Assembly: GCA_045543455.1 (NCBI GenBank)
Contig: JAZQMK010000042.1
Coordinates: forward strand, 13,567 to 77,566
Origin: SIG291 sp045543455
GTDB lineage: Bacteria; Bacillota; Clostridia; Lachnospirales; Lachnospiraceae
Length of the DNA: 64,000 bases
Direction of reading: 5' to 3'
The notes beneath the pieces are model-generated. The model had not been told where the DNA came from. It searched no databases and saw only the letters and a list, made by a program, of their open reading frames with translations. This document shows positions 46,801 through 54,800 of this stretch, piece by piece. The translations under genes and the position numbers were made by a program. How positions within the stretch are numbered: the first letter of the stretch is position 1; each line of letters opens with the position of its first letter.

Positions 46801-46922
46801 TAGGCTATAAGCTTGCAATGAAACAAATCTGGATTTTCCTTTTAGCACCTACCTTAGGAGCATTACTGGCAGTGCTGATATTTAGGCTACTTTATAGAGA
46901 AAAGAAAATAGGAAAAGAATAG
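43836..46922 (+). CDS. Four-domain aquaporin/glycerol-facilitator fusion protein
   Basis: 1028 residues, nearly all membrane helices (about 24). Four consecutive MIP-type domains can be traced by their paired NPA motifs. Domain 1: NPI at 75-77 and NPA at 222-224. Domain 2: NPA at 344-346 and NPV at 460-462. Domain 3: NPV at 568-570 and a degenerate NVA at 709-711. Domain 4: NPL at 832-834 and NPV at 975-977. Known aquaporins are about 230-290 residues and assemble as homotetramers; this chain appears to encode all four pores. The filter position after the second motif is Lys225, Arg463, Lys712 and Arg978. AAGGAGG precedes the ATG and a terminator follows, so it is a single-gene transcript. 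Transported solute unknown: water, glycerol or another small neutral molecule. Confidence 0.88.
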   Translation: MRFDKKYLVEFLGTAIFMFVVCGFAMFVGAENNDWLQKYFNFYANMGAFLIAFVAGLTYMLLYLAFSKVTVCHFNPIFSFAYLLDGRMGTKEFIAYMESQVLGAVLGVGLVGKLIENMGITDKTRGTIEIKRFYNSEGKYDSIDLVVGVFKGKLINVKGKMGSLYPEAVAFILEVVLAFVLVWVFLKINSDKNIMRLRGVFISISMVMVYWVGIPYTTTLLNPAKEMAAMLVNAILEQELLLKELWIFLIGPIAGASIAVGVYKGYEMLEGCKQLIGSMIFVIFSTEILGNLIFTYSENVRGYVYDYEEVFLSAIGNFLVPIGIAGAFLLAHFLSGEIRITMFNPAVSLAQFVSKQISAKDCIHDIISQIIGMFLGFISFVFVKKEIFRKPDLSCGNSFLQLGNMGLVATIILIFILYSVLIGMALYLNEKLHIFSMFMMAGIMIFVNVIAIRFIGVIDNPVRSILIGVISKKLKDGMVIVGIMLVIALSVGLLYNKMLKVLQKSYIREMIGTYMFMLFGVGGAMSIGLQLTKNMGLQYMVGIVATTMLFGLVYVIFYYSFEQNAQFNPVISMAQWFNGTYSLKETVVNICMQVIGSIGAFATLVGIYKMTERTDGTLVEYMTVRGKAPSEGSVFGYFSVVFDVDIYSKINKAHWQVFLVEIIVTMTLFVVAANVLKKNKRNMFAGLIMGVSISVASLFGIAYNNSIGNVAKDIASLIFNLLDGNDKVLLSTVVAFVGALSGILLGMLVYKINLKYFREFIGMCIYIILAFGVSMNFRIYLYSHTFYTYSDGYTSVSNISNILNYVVIAIAFSLSYVIIYYGFGKENEAHFNPLVTIALWINKKIKLISALFHILFQMLGAIVGVNFIYWLHVLIAGRFDYSGYQALCECWDPIRERDCGVVANVVYARGIVNPDKKEIIVAFIVELIFTCLIVLAILYVNNKKYRFLGASGIITAGVLLISYLMAIPFTGGSFNPVRSLASAIINEILGYKLAMKQIWIFLLAPTLGALLAVLIFRLLYREKKIGKE

Positions 46923-46927
46923 TGCTA

Positions 46928-46963
46928 AAATGTGACATTTGAAACAAAGAATGTCACATTTTT
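46928..46963 (+). terminator. Terminator of the aquaporin-like gene
   Basis: TGTGACATT (46931-46939) pairs with AATGTCACA (46950-46958), followed by five T. Confidence 0.88.
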
Positions 46964-46966
46964 ATA

Positions 46967-46995
46967 TTGAGAAAATTGTGTAAATCGTATATAAT
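46967..46995 (+). promoter_or_regulatory. Promoter of dnaX
   Basis: TTGAGA (46967-46972), a 17-base gap and TATAAT (46990-46995), right after the preceding terminator. Confidence 0.75.
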
Positions 46996-47025
46996 ACTAT
47001 AGGTAGTTTTATTAGGAGGTGTGGT

Positions 47026-48606
47026 ATGTCATATACAGCATTATATAGAAAATTCAGACCTGCCACATTTAGCGATGTTAAGGGACAGGACCATATTGTA
47101 AGAACCTTAAAGAATCAGATTAATGCAGGCAGAATAGGGCATGCATATTTGTTTTGTGGGACGAGAGGAACCGGTAAGACCTCTGTAGCTAAGATTCTTG
47201 CAAAGGCAGTTAACTGCCTTGAGCCTGTGGACGGAGAGGCTTGCGGACAATGTAGCATATGTAAGTCAATTGCTGCAGGAACATCTATGAATGTAATTGA
47301 GATAGATGCGGCCTCTAACAATGGTGTTGATAATATTAGAGAGATTAGGGATGAAGTAGAATATTCGCCAACTGAAGGAAAGTACAAAGTATATATCATA
47401 GATGAAGTTCATATGCTTTCCATAGGTGCATTTAATGCTTTATTAAAGACCTTAGAAGAACCACCGGAATATGTTATATTTATTTTGGCGACTACAGAAG
47501 CTCATAAGATACCTATTACAATTTTATCAAGATGCCAAAGATATGATTTTAGAAGAATTACTATAGATACAATAGCAGCAAGACTTAGTAGCCTTATGGA
47601 AGAGGAAGGCATAAGTGTTGAAGAAAAAGCTATAAGATATATTGCTAAAAAGGCAGATGGTTCCCTGAGAGATGCCCTAAGTCTTTTAGACCAGTGTATT
47701 GCCTTTTATATGGGTAAAGAGCTTAGATATGACAATGTATTAGAGGTTTTAGGTGCAGTTGATACAGAGGTGTTCGCAAAACTTTTAAGAAAGGTTGTGG
47801 CACTTGATACGCTGGGTACCATAAAGCAGCTAGAAGAGTTAGTTAATGACGGTAGGGATTTAAGTCAGTTTATAACAGATTTTATCTGGTATATGCGTAA
47901 TTTGCTTATAGTAAAGACTATGGATAATCCTTTTGATATTATTGAGGCGTCCGCTGAAAATGTAAAGAGCTTTATAGAGGATGCAAAGTCAGTTGATGAT
48001 ACTCAGCTTATTAGATATATACGCATTTTTTCGGAATTGTCTAATCAGATAAGATACTCAACTCAAAAGAGAATTCTTATTGAAATAGCTATGATTAAGC
48101 TTACTGTTCCAGCTATGGAAAAAGATTATGAATCTTTGATTGACCGTATTGCAGTTATGGAAAAGAAGCTTGAAGAAGGCGCATTTGTAAAAGAAGTACC
48201 TAAAGTGGCAGCAGTGGCTGACGAACCTGTAAAGCAGGTATTAAGAAAGCCGGTAGCAGCACTTAGCGAAGATGTTAAGGAAGTCAGGGAGAAATGGCGA
48301 CAGATTATTGACAGCATTGAACATGGTGTGATTCAGGCTTATCTTAAAGGCTCAAGTGTTACGGAAGGTAATGGCAGCGGTAAGATAATTATTGATGTGA
48401 AGAGAGAAGGCATTATTGAATATTGTAATGCTGAAGATAAAAAAGATATTATACCTGAGGCTATACAGAAGGTTACGGGTAAATGGTTTGAAGTGGAATT
48501 TTATTTTCTAAAGGCAGGAGAAGAATATGTAGAGATGCCTATGGACAATGAGATTTTAAATAAAATAGTTTATGAAGACGAAAAGGAGGATTTTTTTAAT
48601 GGCTAG
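47026..48606 (+). CDS. dnaX: DNA polymerase III subunits gamma/tau
   Basis: Clamp-loader ATPase of the replisome. 526 residues. It has Walker A GTRGTGKT (45-52), the four-cysteine zinc site (Cys64, 73, 76, 79), Walker B IIDEVHML and the sensor loop ILATTEAHKIP. The C-terminal tau-like part is short. AGGAGG lies before the ATG. The stop overlaps ybaB by 8 bases. The order dnaX-ybaB-recR is standard in Firmicutes. Confidence 0.97.
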   Translation: MSYTALYRKFRPATFSDVKGQDHIVRTLKNQINAGRIGHAYLFCGTRGTGKTSVAKILAKAVNCLEPVDGEACGQCSICKSIAAGTSMNVIEIDAASNNGVDNIREIRDEVEYSPTEGKYKVYIIDEVHMLSIGAFNALLKTLEEPPEYVIFILATTEAHKIPITILSRCQRYDFRRITIDTIAARLSSLMEEEGISVEEKAIRYIAKKADGSLRDALSLLDQCIAFYMGKELRYDNVLEVLGAVDTEVFAKLLRKVVALDTLGTIKQLEELVNDGRDLSQFITDFIWYMRNLLIVKTMDNPFDIIEASAENVKSFIEDAKSVDDTQLIRYIRIFSELSNQIRYSTQKRILIEIAMIKLTVPAMEKDYESLIDRIAVMEKKLEEGAFVKEVPKVAAVADEPVKQVLRKPVAALSEDVKEVREKWRQIIDSIEHGVIQAYLKGSSVTEGNGSGKIIIDVKREGIIEYCNAEDKKDIIPEAIQKVTGKWFEVEFYFLKAGEEYVEMPMDNEILNKIVYEDEKEDFFNG

Positions 48607-48946
48607 ACACGGAGGATTTCCAGGCGGAGGTATGCCAGGTAATATGAATAATCTTATGAAGCAGGCTCAGAAAATGCAAAAGCAGATGGAAGAGAGCCAA
48701 AAAGAACTTGAGGCTATGGAATTTGAAGCTAAGGCAGGCGGTGGTGCTGTAACAGTAGTAGTTTCAGGTAAGAAGGAAGTTGTAAGTGTAAAGCTTACAC
48801 CAGAAGTTGTAGATCCTGATGATATTGAAATGTTAGAGGATTTAATCGTAGCAGCTACAAATGAAGCATTACGTAAGATGGAAGATACAACACAAAGTCA
48901 GATGTCTAAAATAACAGGTGGTTTCGGAGGAGGCTTCCCATTCTAA
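48599..48946 (+). CDS. ybaB: YbaB/EbfC nucleoid-associated protein
   Basis: 115 residues. A Gly/Met-rich N-terminus is followed by the YbaB fold (MKQAQKMQKQMEESQKEL, then VVSVKLTPEVVDPDDIEMLE). It binds DNA and is nearly always encoded between dnaX and recR. I start at ATG 48599 with GGAGG at 48585-48589; the frame extends 27 bases further into dnaX without support. Confidence 0.94.
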   Translation: MARHGGFPGGGMPGNMNNLMKQAQKMQKQMEESQKELEAMEFEAKAGGGAVTVVVSGKKEVVSVKLTPEVVDPDDIEMLEDLIVAATNEALRKMEDTTQSQMSKITGGFGGGFPF

Positions 48947-49543
48947 ATGGAATACTACAGCGGTAAGATTAATAAATTAATCGAAGAATTAAGCAGACTT
49001 CCCGGTATAGGTGCAAAAACTGCCGGGAGACTTGCATTTTATATAATTAATATGCCAAAAGATCAGGTGGAAGGCTTAGCAAATGCATTAATTGAGGCAA
49101 AGGAGAATATTAAATATTGTTCTTGTTGCTGCACATTGACAGATGCGCAGCTTTGTCCTATTTGTTCCAATGAAAAAAGAGATGCTAAGACTATTATGGT
49201 AGTGGAAAATACCAGAGATTTGGCAGCTTACGAAAAAACAGGCAAATTTAACGGCTTATATCATGTTCTTCACGGTGCAATATCACCTATGCTTGGAATT
49301 GGTCCGGCAGATATAAAACTAAAAGAGCTTATAAAAAGGCTTGAAGGAGATGTTGATGAGGTGATTATTGCAACTAATTCAAGTCTGGAAGGCGAAACAA
49401 CAGCAATGTATATAAGCAAGCTTATAAAGCCTACAGGCATAAAGGTATCAAGAATAGCCAGCGGCGTTCCTGTTGGTGGCGATTTGGAATACGTTGATGA
49501 GATAACCCTTTTAAGAGCTTTAGAAGGAAGAATACAGCTTTAG
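48947..49543 (+). CDS. recR: Recombination mediator RecR
   Basis: 198 residues. It has the helix-hairpin-helix LSRLPGIGAKTAGRLAF, a zinc cluster of cysteines at 58-73, a Toprim domain beginning IMVVENTRD, and the GVPVGGDLEYVDE C-terminal segment. It works with RecF/RecO to load RecA at gaps. It begins at the base after the ybaB stop. Confidence 0.96.
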   Translation: MEYYSGKINKLIEELSRLPGIGAKTAGRLAFYIINMPKDQVEGLANALIEAKENIKYCSCCCTLTDAQLCPICSNEKRDAKTIMVVENTRDLAAYEKTGKFNGLYHVLHGAISPMLGIGPADIKLKELIKRLEGDVDEVIIATNSSLEGETTAMYISKLIKPTGIKVSRIASGVPVGGDLEYVDEITLLRALEGRIQL

Positions 49544-49558
49544 AAATTGAGGTTAATA

Positions 49559-51076
49559 ATGGCACAGGAACATATATTATTAAACGATATAATAAGTGAC
49601 CATAGGGAAAGAATGCTTAACCTTAAAAAATATTATCCCTTCTTTAAATTAGCAGAGACATCATTTTCCCAGTTTGAAAATTGTCAGTTGCTTGATATGG
49701 GATATATTACCATGGCTATATTAAGATTCTTTATTGAAGAAAATAACTTCAAAGAAAAAGAAATAACCTATGGAGAATATGTAGAATTTATGACCAATTG
49801 TCTTAAAAGAGACTTTGGTCTTAATTTGTTGCCACAGGAAAATAAAGCTGTAATTGATTACATATTCGATAAGATTAAAAATGAGGGAAAGCCATTTATA
49901 TTTGAATACTTTGACCCTATTGATAAGAAAAAGCGAATTTCCCGTATGAAGCTTATTGAAAGTAAGATTGTTGATAATATTGTATGGTACTCAATTAGTT
50001 CAGATGCTATTGAATTTTATCTTGATACCAAGGAAATTAAGGATGAAAGTAAAATCAGCGTGGAACAGCTTCTTTTAGAGAAGATGATTAAATCTAAAAA
50101 CTTCAAGGGTGGAACCTTGGTGGTTGAAAGAATAAATAGTGAAGTTAATAAGCTTCAGTTTAAGAAAAATGAGGTTGTGGCATTGCTTGCAAATGATGTA
50201 TTTGCGGGAATTGAGGCATATGAGAATTTTGTAGACAGCGGTATGAGATGGTTTGAGGACGAGCAAAAGCTTTTTGCTAAAAATATGGAGCTTATTGAAA
50301 CTGCACTTAGCAAAACAGAATTTGACAGCACTAATTCGGAAAGCTATTACAGAACATCAAAGGAAATATACGAGCTGGAAACTCAGCTTAAAATAGCACT
50401 AAACCGTCACAGTGAGCTTTTAAGGGCTTGCACGGATTTGCAGATTCTTACAGATGAGATAATAAAGAAAAATAAATTAGGAAGATTAAGGACCGGATTT
50501 AATTTCAATGATGCGCTTAATCGTATGATAAAAGCAGATGATGCTAATGTGTTGGGCATTTTGTTAAATCCATTGTTCAGACTGAATATTAAGAAGAATT
50601 TTAATTTACTTAGCATAGATGATATTTTCACATACAGACCTCAGACTCAGGAAAAAGCAGAGGTTATAAAGGAAACGCCTATTGAAAATATCATATTTGA
50701 AGATGAAATTGAAGAGGAAAGAATTAAAAATAATTATCATTTCTTTATGGATTGTCTTTTGAATTATATTTTGCAAAAAGACGAATTTACTTTGAAAGAA
50801 TTTAATGAACATCTTGAAAGAAGATATTCTAGTGAGATATTTAGAAATGTTGATTATTATTCATTTCTCGTACATTTGTGTCAAAAGTCGTATTACCAGC
50901 TTGCCACAATTGGCAGTGAAGGCTCAAGAGAAACATTTCTTGAGGAATTTTTAAAGGATAAAAAGGATTATCCGGATATTGCTTTTTCTATTCACATGGG
51001 TGAAGAGGAAGAAAACACACTTACATTGTGTGATTCATTTGAAATTACCAATGTAACATTTAAAAGAGAAAATTAG
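49559..51076 (+). CDS. JetA-like (kleisin-type) subunit of a Wadjet/Mks SMC complex
   Basis: 505 residues, soluble, mostly helical. An N-terminal winged-helix-like region (1-130), a middle helical region with coiled coil (about 230-300) and a C-terminal helical domain (390-505) fit the kleisin (JetA/MksF-like) role. Direct evidence is mainly its place before a small helical protein and an SMC-like ATPase, the standard A-B-C order. The start is ATG 49559 with GAGG at 49549-49552, not the TTG 12 bases upstream. It begins 15 bases after recR, so it belongs to the dnaX operon. Confidence 0.7.
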   Translation: MAQEHILLNDIISDHRERMLNLKKYYPFFKLAETSFSQFENCQLLDMGYITMAILRFFIEENNFKEKEITYGEYVEFMTNCLKRDFGLNLLPQENKAVIDYIFDKIKNEGKPFIFEYFDPIDKKKRISRMKLIESKIVDNIVWYSISSDAIEFYLDTKEIKDESKISVEQLLLEKMIKSKNFKGGTLVVERINSEVNKLQFKKNEVVALLANDVFAGIEAYENFVDSGMRWFEDEQKLFAKNMELIETALSKTEFDSTNSESYYRTSKEIYELETQLKIALNRHSELLRACTDLQILTDEIIKKNKLGRLRTGFNFNDALNRMIKADDANVLGILLNPLFRLNIKKNFNLLSIDDIFTYRPQTQEKAEVIKETPIENIIFEDEIEEERIKNNYHFFMDCLLNYILQKDEFTLKEFNEHLERRYSSEIFRNVDYYSFLVHLCQKSYYQLATIGSEGSRETFLEEFLKDKKDYPDIAFSIHMGEEEENTLTLCDSFEITNVTFKREN

Positions 51077-51091
51077 AATTAGGAGGTAATT

Positions 51092-51814
51092 ATGGAAAAT
51101 CGCAATCTTGATAAAGCACTAGAGCTTGCAGCAAAACTTATAGTAGGCGAAGAAGTAAGCCGTAACGGGCAAAATGTTTCCTTGTATGAGACCTATAATT
51201 CTAATTCAGAAGTATATGATATATTGCATATGTTTCTTGATAAAATGAATCTTAAACTTTATGAATATAACTATTCTTTGTTTGTATGCTCAGGAGAGAA
51301 CAATAAAGTGTTTGGTTATACAAATGAAGAATTAAAGAGAATGATGGGTCTTAGGGTAAATAAGGAATTATTTTTGTGTTATTTTATTATTTACAATATT
51401 ATTCTTGCTTTTTATAGTGATTCTAACACATTTAATTTTGCAGAATATACAAAAATAGAAGATGTAATACGTTTAGTAGACAGCTCTATGCTTAGAGTTT
51501 TAGATAGAAGTGAAGCCTTAGTACCAACACAGGTTGATGAAAATAGTTTTAAGGCATTTGCCCTTTTATGGGATGAATTGTTGCCAGTAAGTACTGAAGA
51601 TGGCTCTAATATGAGAGCAGCAAAGAATTCCAAGGCCGGATATGTAAAGATGGTATTTAATTTTTTAGTTTCACAAAATTTATTTGTAGAGATGGAAGAA
51701 AGATACTATCCTAAAGATAGATTTAAGGCTATGGCAGAGAATTATTTTAATGATTTCAAGGGTCGTCTTTATGAGCTTTTAGAGGAAGGAGGTAGTAAGG
51801 ATGCCACAGATTAA
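51092..51814 (+). CDS. JetB-like (KITE-type) subunit of the SMC complex
   Basis: 240 residues. The protein is helical, with the C-terminal part resembling a winged helix (KMVFNFLVSQNLFVEMEERYYPKDRF). By position and size it corresponds to JetB/MksE, which dimerise on the kleisin. AGGAGG is spaced 7 bases before the ATG; the 3' end overlaps the ATPase gene by 14 bases, typical of subunits made in fixed ratio. I recall relatives named DUF6063, unverified. Confidence 0.68.
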   Translation: MENRNLDKALELAAKLIVGEEVSRNGQNVSLYETYNSNSEVYDILHMFLDKMNLKLYEYNYSLFVCSGENNKVFGYTNEELKRMMGLRVNKELFLCYFIIYNIILAFYSDSNTFNFAEYTKIEDVIRLVDSSMLRVLDRSEALVPTQVDENSFKAFALLWDELLPVSTEDGSNMRAAKNSKAGYVKMVFNFLVSQNLFVEMEERYYPKDRFKAMAENYFNDFKGRLYELLEEGGSKDATD

Positions 51815-54800
51815 CAGAATTAGGGTTAATAATGTAAAGTACAATTTTGGTACACAGTTTTATGATGATTTTGTTATGAAATTTTCTTGCAAGAATACTA
51901 TTTATGACCTTGCAAATGGTGGTGGTAAGAGTGTGCTTATGCTCTTATTATTACAAAATCTTATACCAAACTGTACTTTGGATGAAAAGCAGCCTATTGA
52001 AAAGCTTTTTAGAACATCCTCAGGCAGTACTACCATTCATTCTCTGATTGAGTGGAAGTTAGACAACTGTTACATTAAGGATAACTATAAATATATGACA
52101 ACAGGCTTTTGTGCAAGAAAAGCAAGAGAAAGCGGTAATGAAGGAGAAGTAAAGGATACAGCCAATATTGAATATTTTAATTATTGTATTTTTTATCGTT
52201 CCTTTGGCGATAACGATATTAAGAATCTTCCACTGTCTAAGGGCGGTGAGAGGATTACTTATAATGGTCTAAAGGCATATTTAAGAGATTTAGAGAAAAA
52301 TGATTTAAATGTATCTGTTAAGATTTTTGAGAGAAAAGGTGATTATCAGAAGTTCTTAACAGAGTATGGCATTTTTGAAAGCGAATGGGAAATTGTAAGA
52401 GGTATCAACAAAACAGAAGGTCATGTAAGAACATATTTCGAAACGAATTATAAGACAGGCCGTAAGGTGGTCGAAGATTTACTTATTGAAGAAATTATAC
52501 AAAAATCCTTTGCTAACAGAATTGGCGGTCAGGATGACGAAGGCCAGATGGCAAAGACTCTTCTTGATATAAAGGATAAGTTAGTAGAGCTTTCAAAGAA
52601 AAAGAGCGTTATTGCAGATTATGATAAGCAGATTAAGGCGATGGAGGATTTTTCAGAGTCCTTAGATTCATTTAATGAGTTGTTTGTTAAGAAAGAAAGT
52701 CTTAAAAATGAATTGATTAATAATTATATTGCCTGCAGTGTGGATTTGACTGTAAAGGAAAAACAAGTTTTAGAAAATACTAAGGTTATACAGGGGCTAA
52801 AGGAAGAACAAAGAAATCGTAACCAGCTTATTTTAGCTGCCAGAATTAAGGAAGATAAGGACAGCTTAAAAAGGCTTAATGAGCATATTGAAAATTATGC
52901 AAAATCAAGAGATGAACTTCAAAAGTCCATTGATTTGCAAAAGGAAGAGCTTGCTTTTAAGGAAGTTATTAACCAGTATGAGGATTATTTAGAATACAAG
53001 GCTAAAAGTGAAGAAATTAAGATACTTATTGATAATCGTTTAAGAGATTTTGCGGATATTAAATTAGAACTTGCAGCTCTTGCAGCAGCTAAAAAACAAA
53101 GTAATGATGAAATTATAAAGGAAGTAATGGATGAGCTTGCTTTGTTTACTGACGAATATCAAAGTGGTTTAAGGGAGTTAGAGTCTTATCAGACTAAACT
53201 TAGCGGTATTGAAAAAAATCTGGCAGTATATGAAGCTAGAAAGGAAGATGCAAAGCGAGAGATTGATAAGCTTAATGAACATTTATCGGTACTTTCAAGA
53301 GATAATGTTGCAATTGCAATGGACCAGGAAAAGGAGCTTTTTGATTTAACAAAAGAGGCAGAATTAATAAATGATAAGCTTGAAGTATGCGCTAATAAAA
53401 AGGCTCAGACACTGGATAATATAAATACAATTAAAAATGAAATCGTAGAGAATAAATGCAATGAAAAGCTCTATTTAGGACAGATGGAAGCTTCCTTTAA
53501 TACAATGAAGGAAAATGAACATATAACTCAGAGACTTTCAAAAATCTATGATGTTTATAAGGATAAGGAAAGCTTAGAAAGACTTTATAAAAAGAGTCTT
53601 AAGGAGATTGCCAAAAAGGAAAGTTCATTACAAAAAGCACAAATGTACAAGGAAGGTCTTTTAAAGGGGATTTATCCTTTTGAAGATGAAGATTATAAGA
53701 ATTTAAAAGCGTATCTTGAAGAAACCTATGGTGAGGATGTGCTTACAGGTGATGAGTGGGTAAAAACACTTCCAATTGCCACAAGAAGAGATGTGCTTAA
53801 GAGAATACCATTTGTTTCGTATTCTTTTGTAATAAAGGAAGATTTTGAAAGAATTAGAGAAGATCTTATTATCCCAACAATAACAAGAGGCTCTTATGCT
53901 ATTCCTATTATTGGCGAGAGCATTTTAAGGGAGACAAGACATGCCGTTAACAGTGATTATGTTATTTTTGGTATGAAGGACTTAAGCTTTTTACATGATG
54001 ATAATCGTTTAGAGAAAGAAATAAAGCTTGTTTCTGAAGAAATAGATACTCTTTTTGAAGCCCTTGAAAAAGAAAAAATTCGTCATGAGGTAATTGAAAG
54101 TGATTATCATTTTGTAATGACCTATGATAGAGAAAATGATAATTCGTATGATAAATTAACAGAAGCTATAAAGAATTATGAAAGCAGTGCTAAAGCTGCT
54201 AATGATAATATTATAGCTTTAGAAGAGAGCCTGAAAAAGGAAGAAACTCTTTTAGAAAGTCTTAAACTTAAAGAAGAAGAGTTAAAGGAAAATTATACAA
54301 ATATCGAAGAAAAGAGAGCTATTTGCAGAAATATAATTGAGCTTAATCGAAAGCTTGATGAAAAGTATGTAATGGTTAAGGAATTTGAAAATCTGGAAAA
54401 AGAAGCGCTTAGTGAAAAAGAATCTGTAAAGCTGTTAAATACAGAGTATGAAGCTAAGACAAAAGACTTACGAGAGAATATAGATGTTCTTGATAAAAAG
54501 GTAGAATTTATCAATAAAGAGTGGAACAGTATTTATTCGTCATATTATGATGAAAGTATAATGGCTTCTTTGGAAAGTGATGATGACGGTTCAAGATTTA
54601 AAGGCTTAAAGAGTATTATTGAAGGCGAAGCTAAGGATGTTAGCGATAAAATGGCTCTTATAGAAAATTATGAAACCTCAATGAGTAAGGTTGTAAGAGA
54701 TATAGAGTATAAGGGCTTTACATTTGCTGATATTGAAGAAAAATATAAGGCTAATAATCTAAAAGCAACAAGTATAAGTCAGCTTATGACCATAAGAAAG

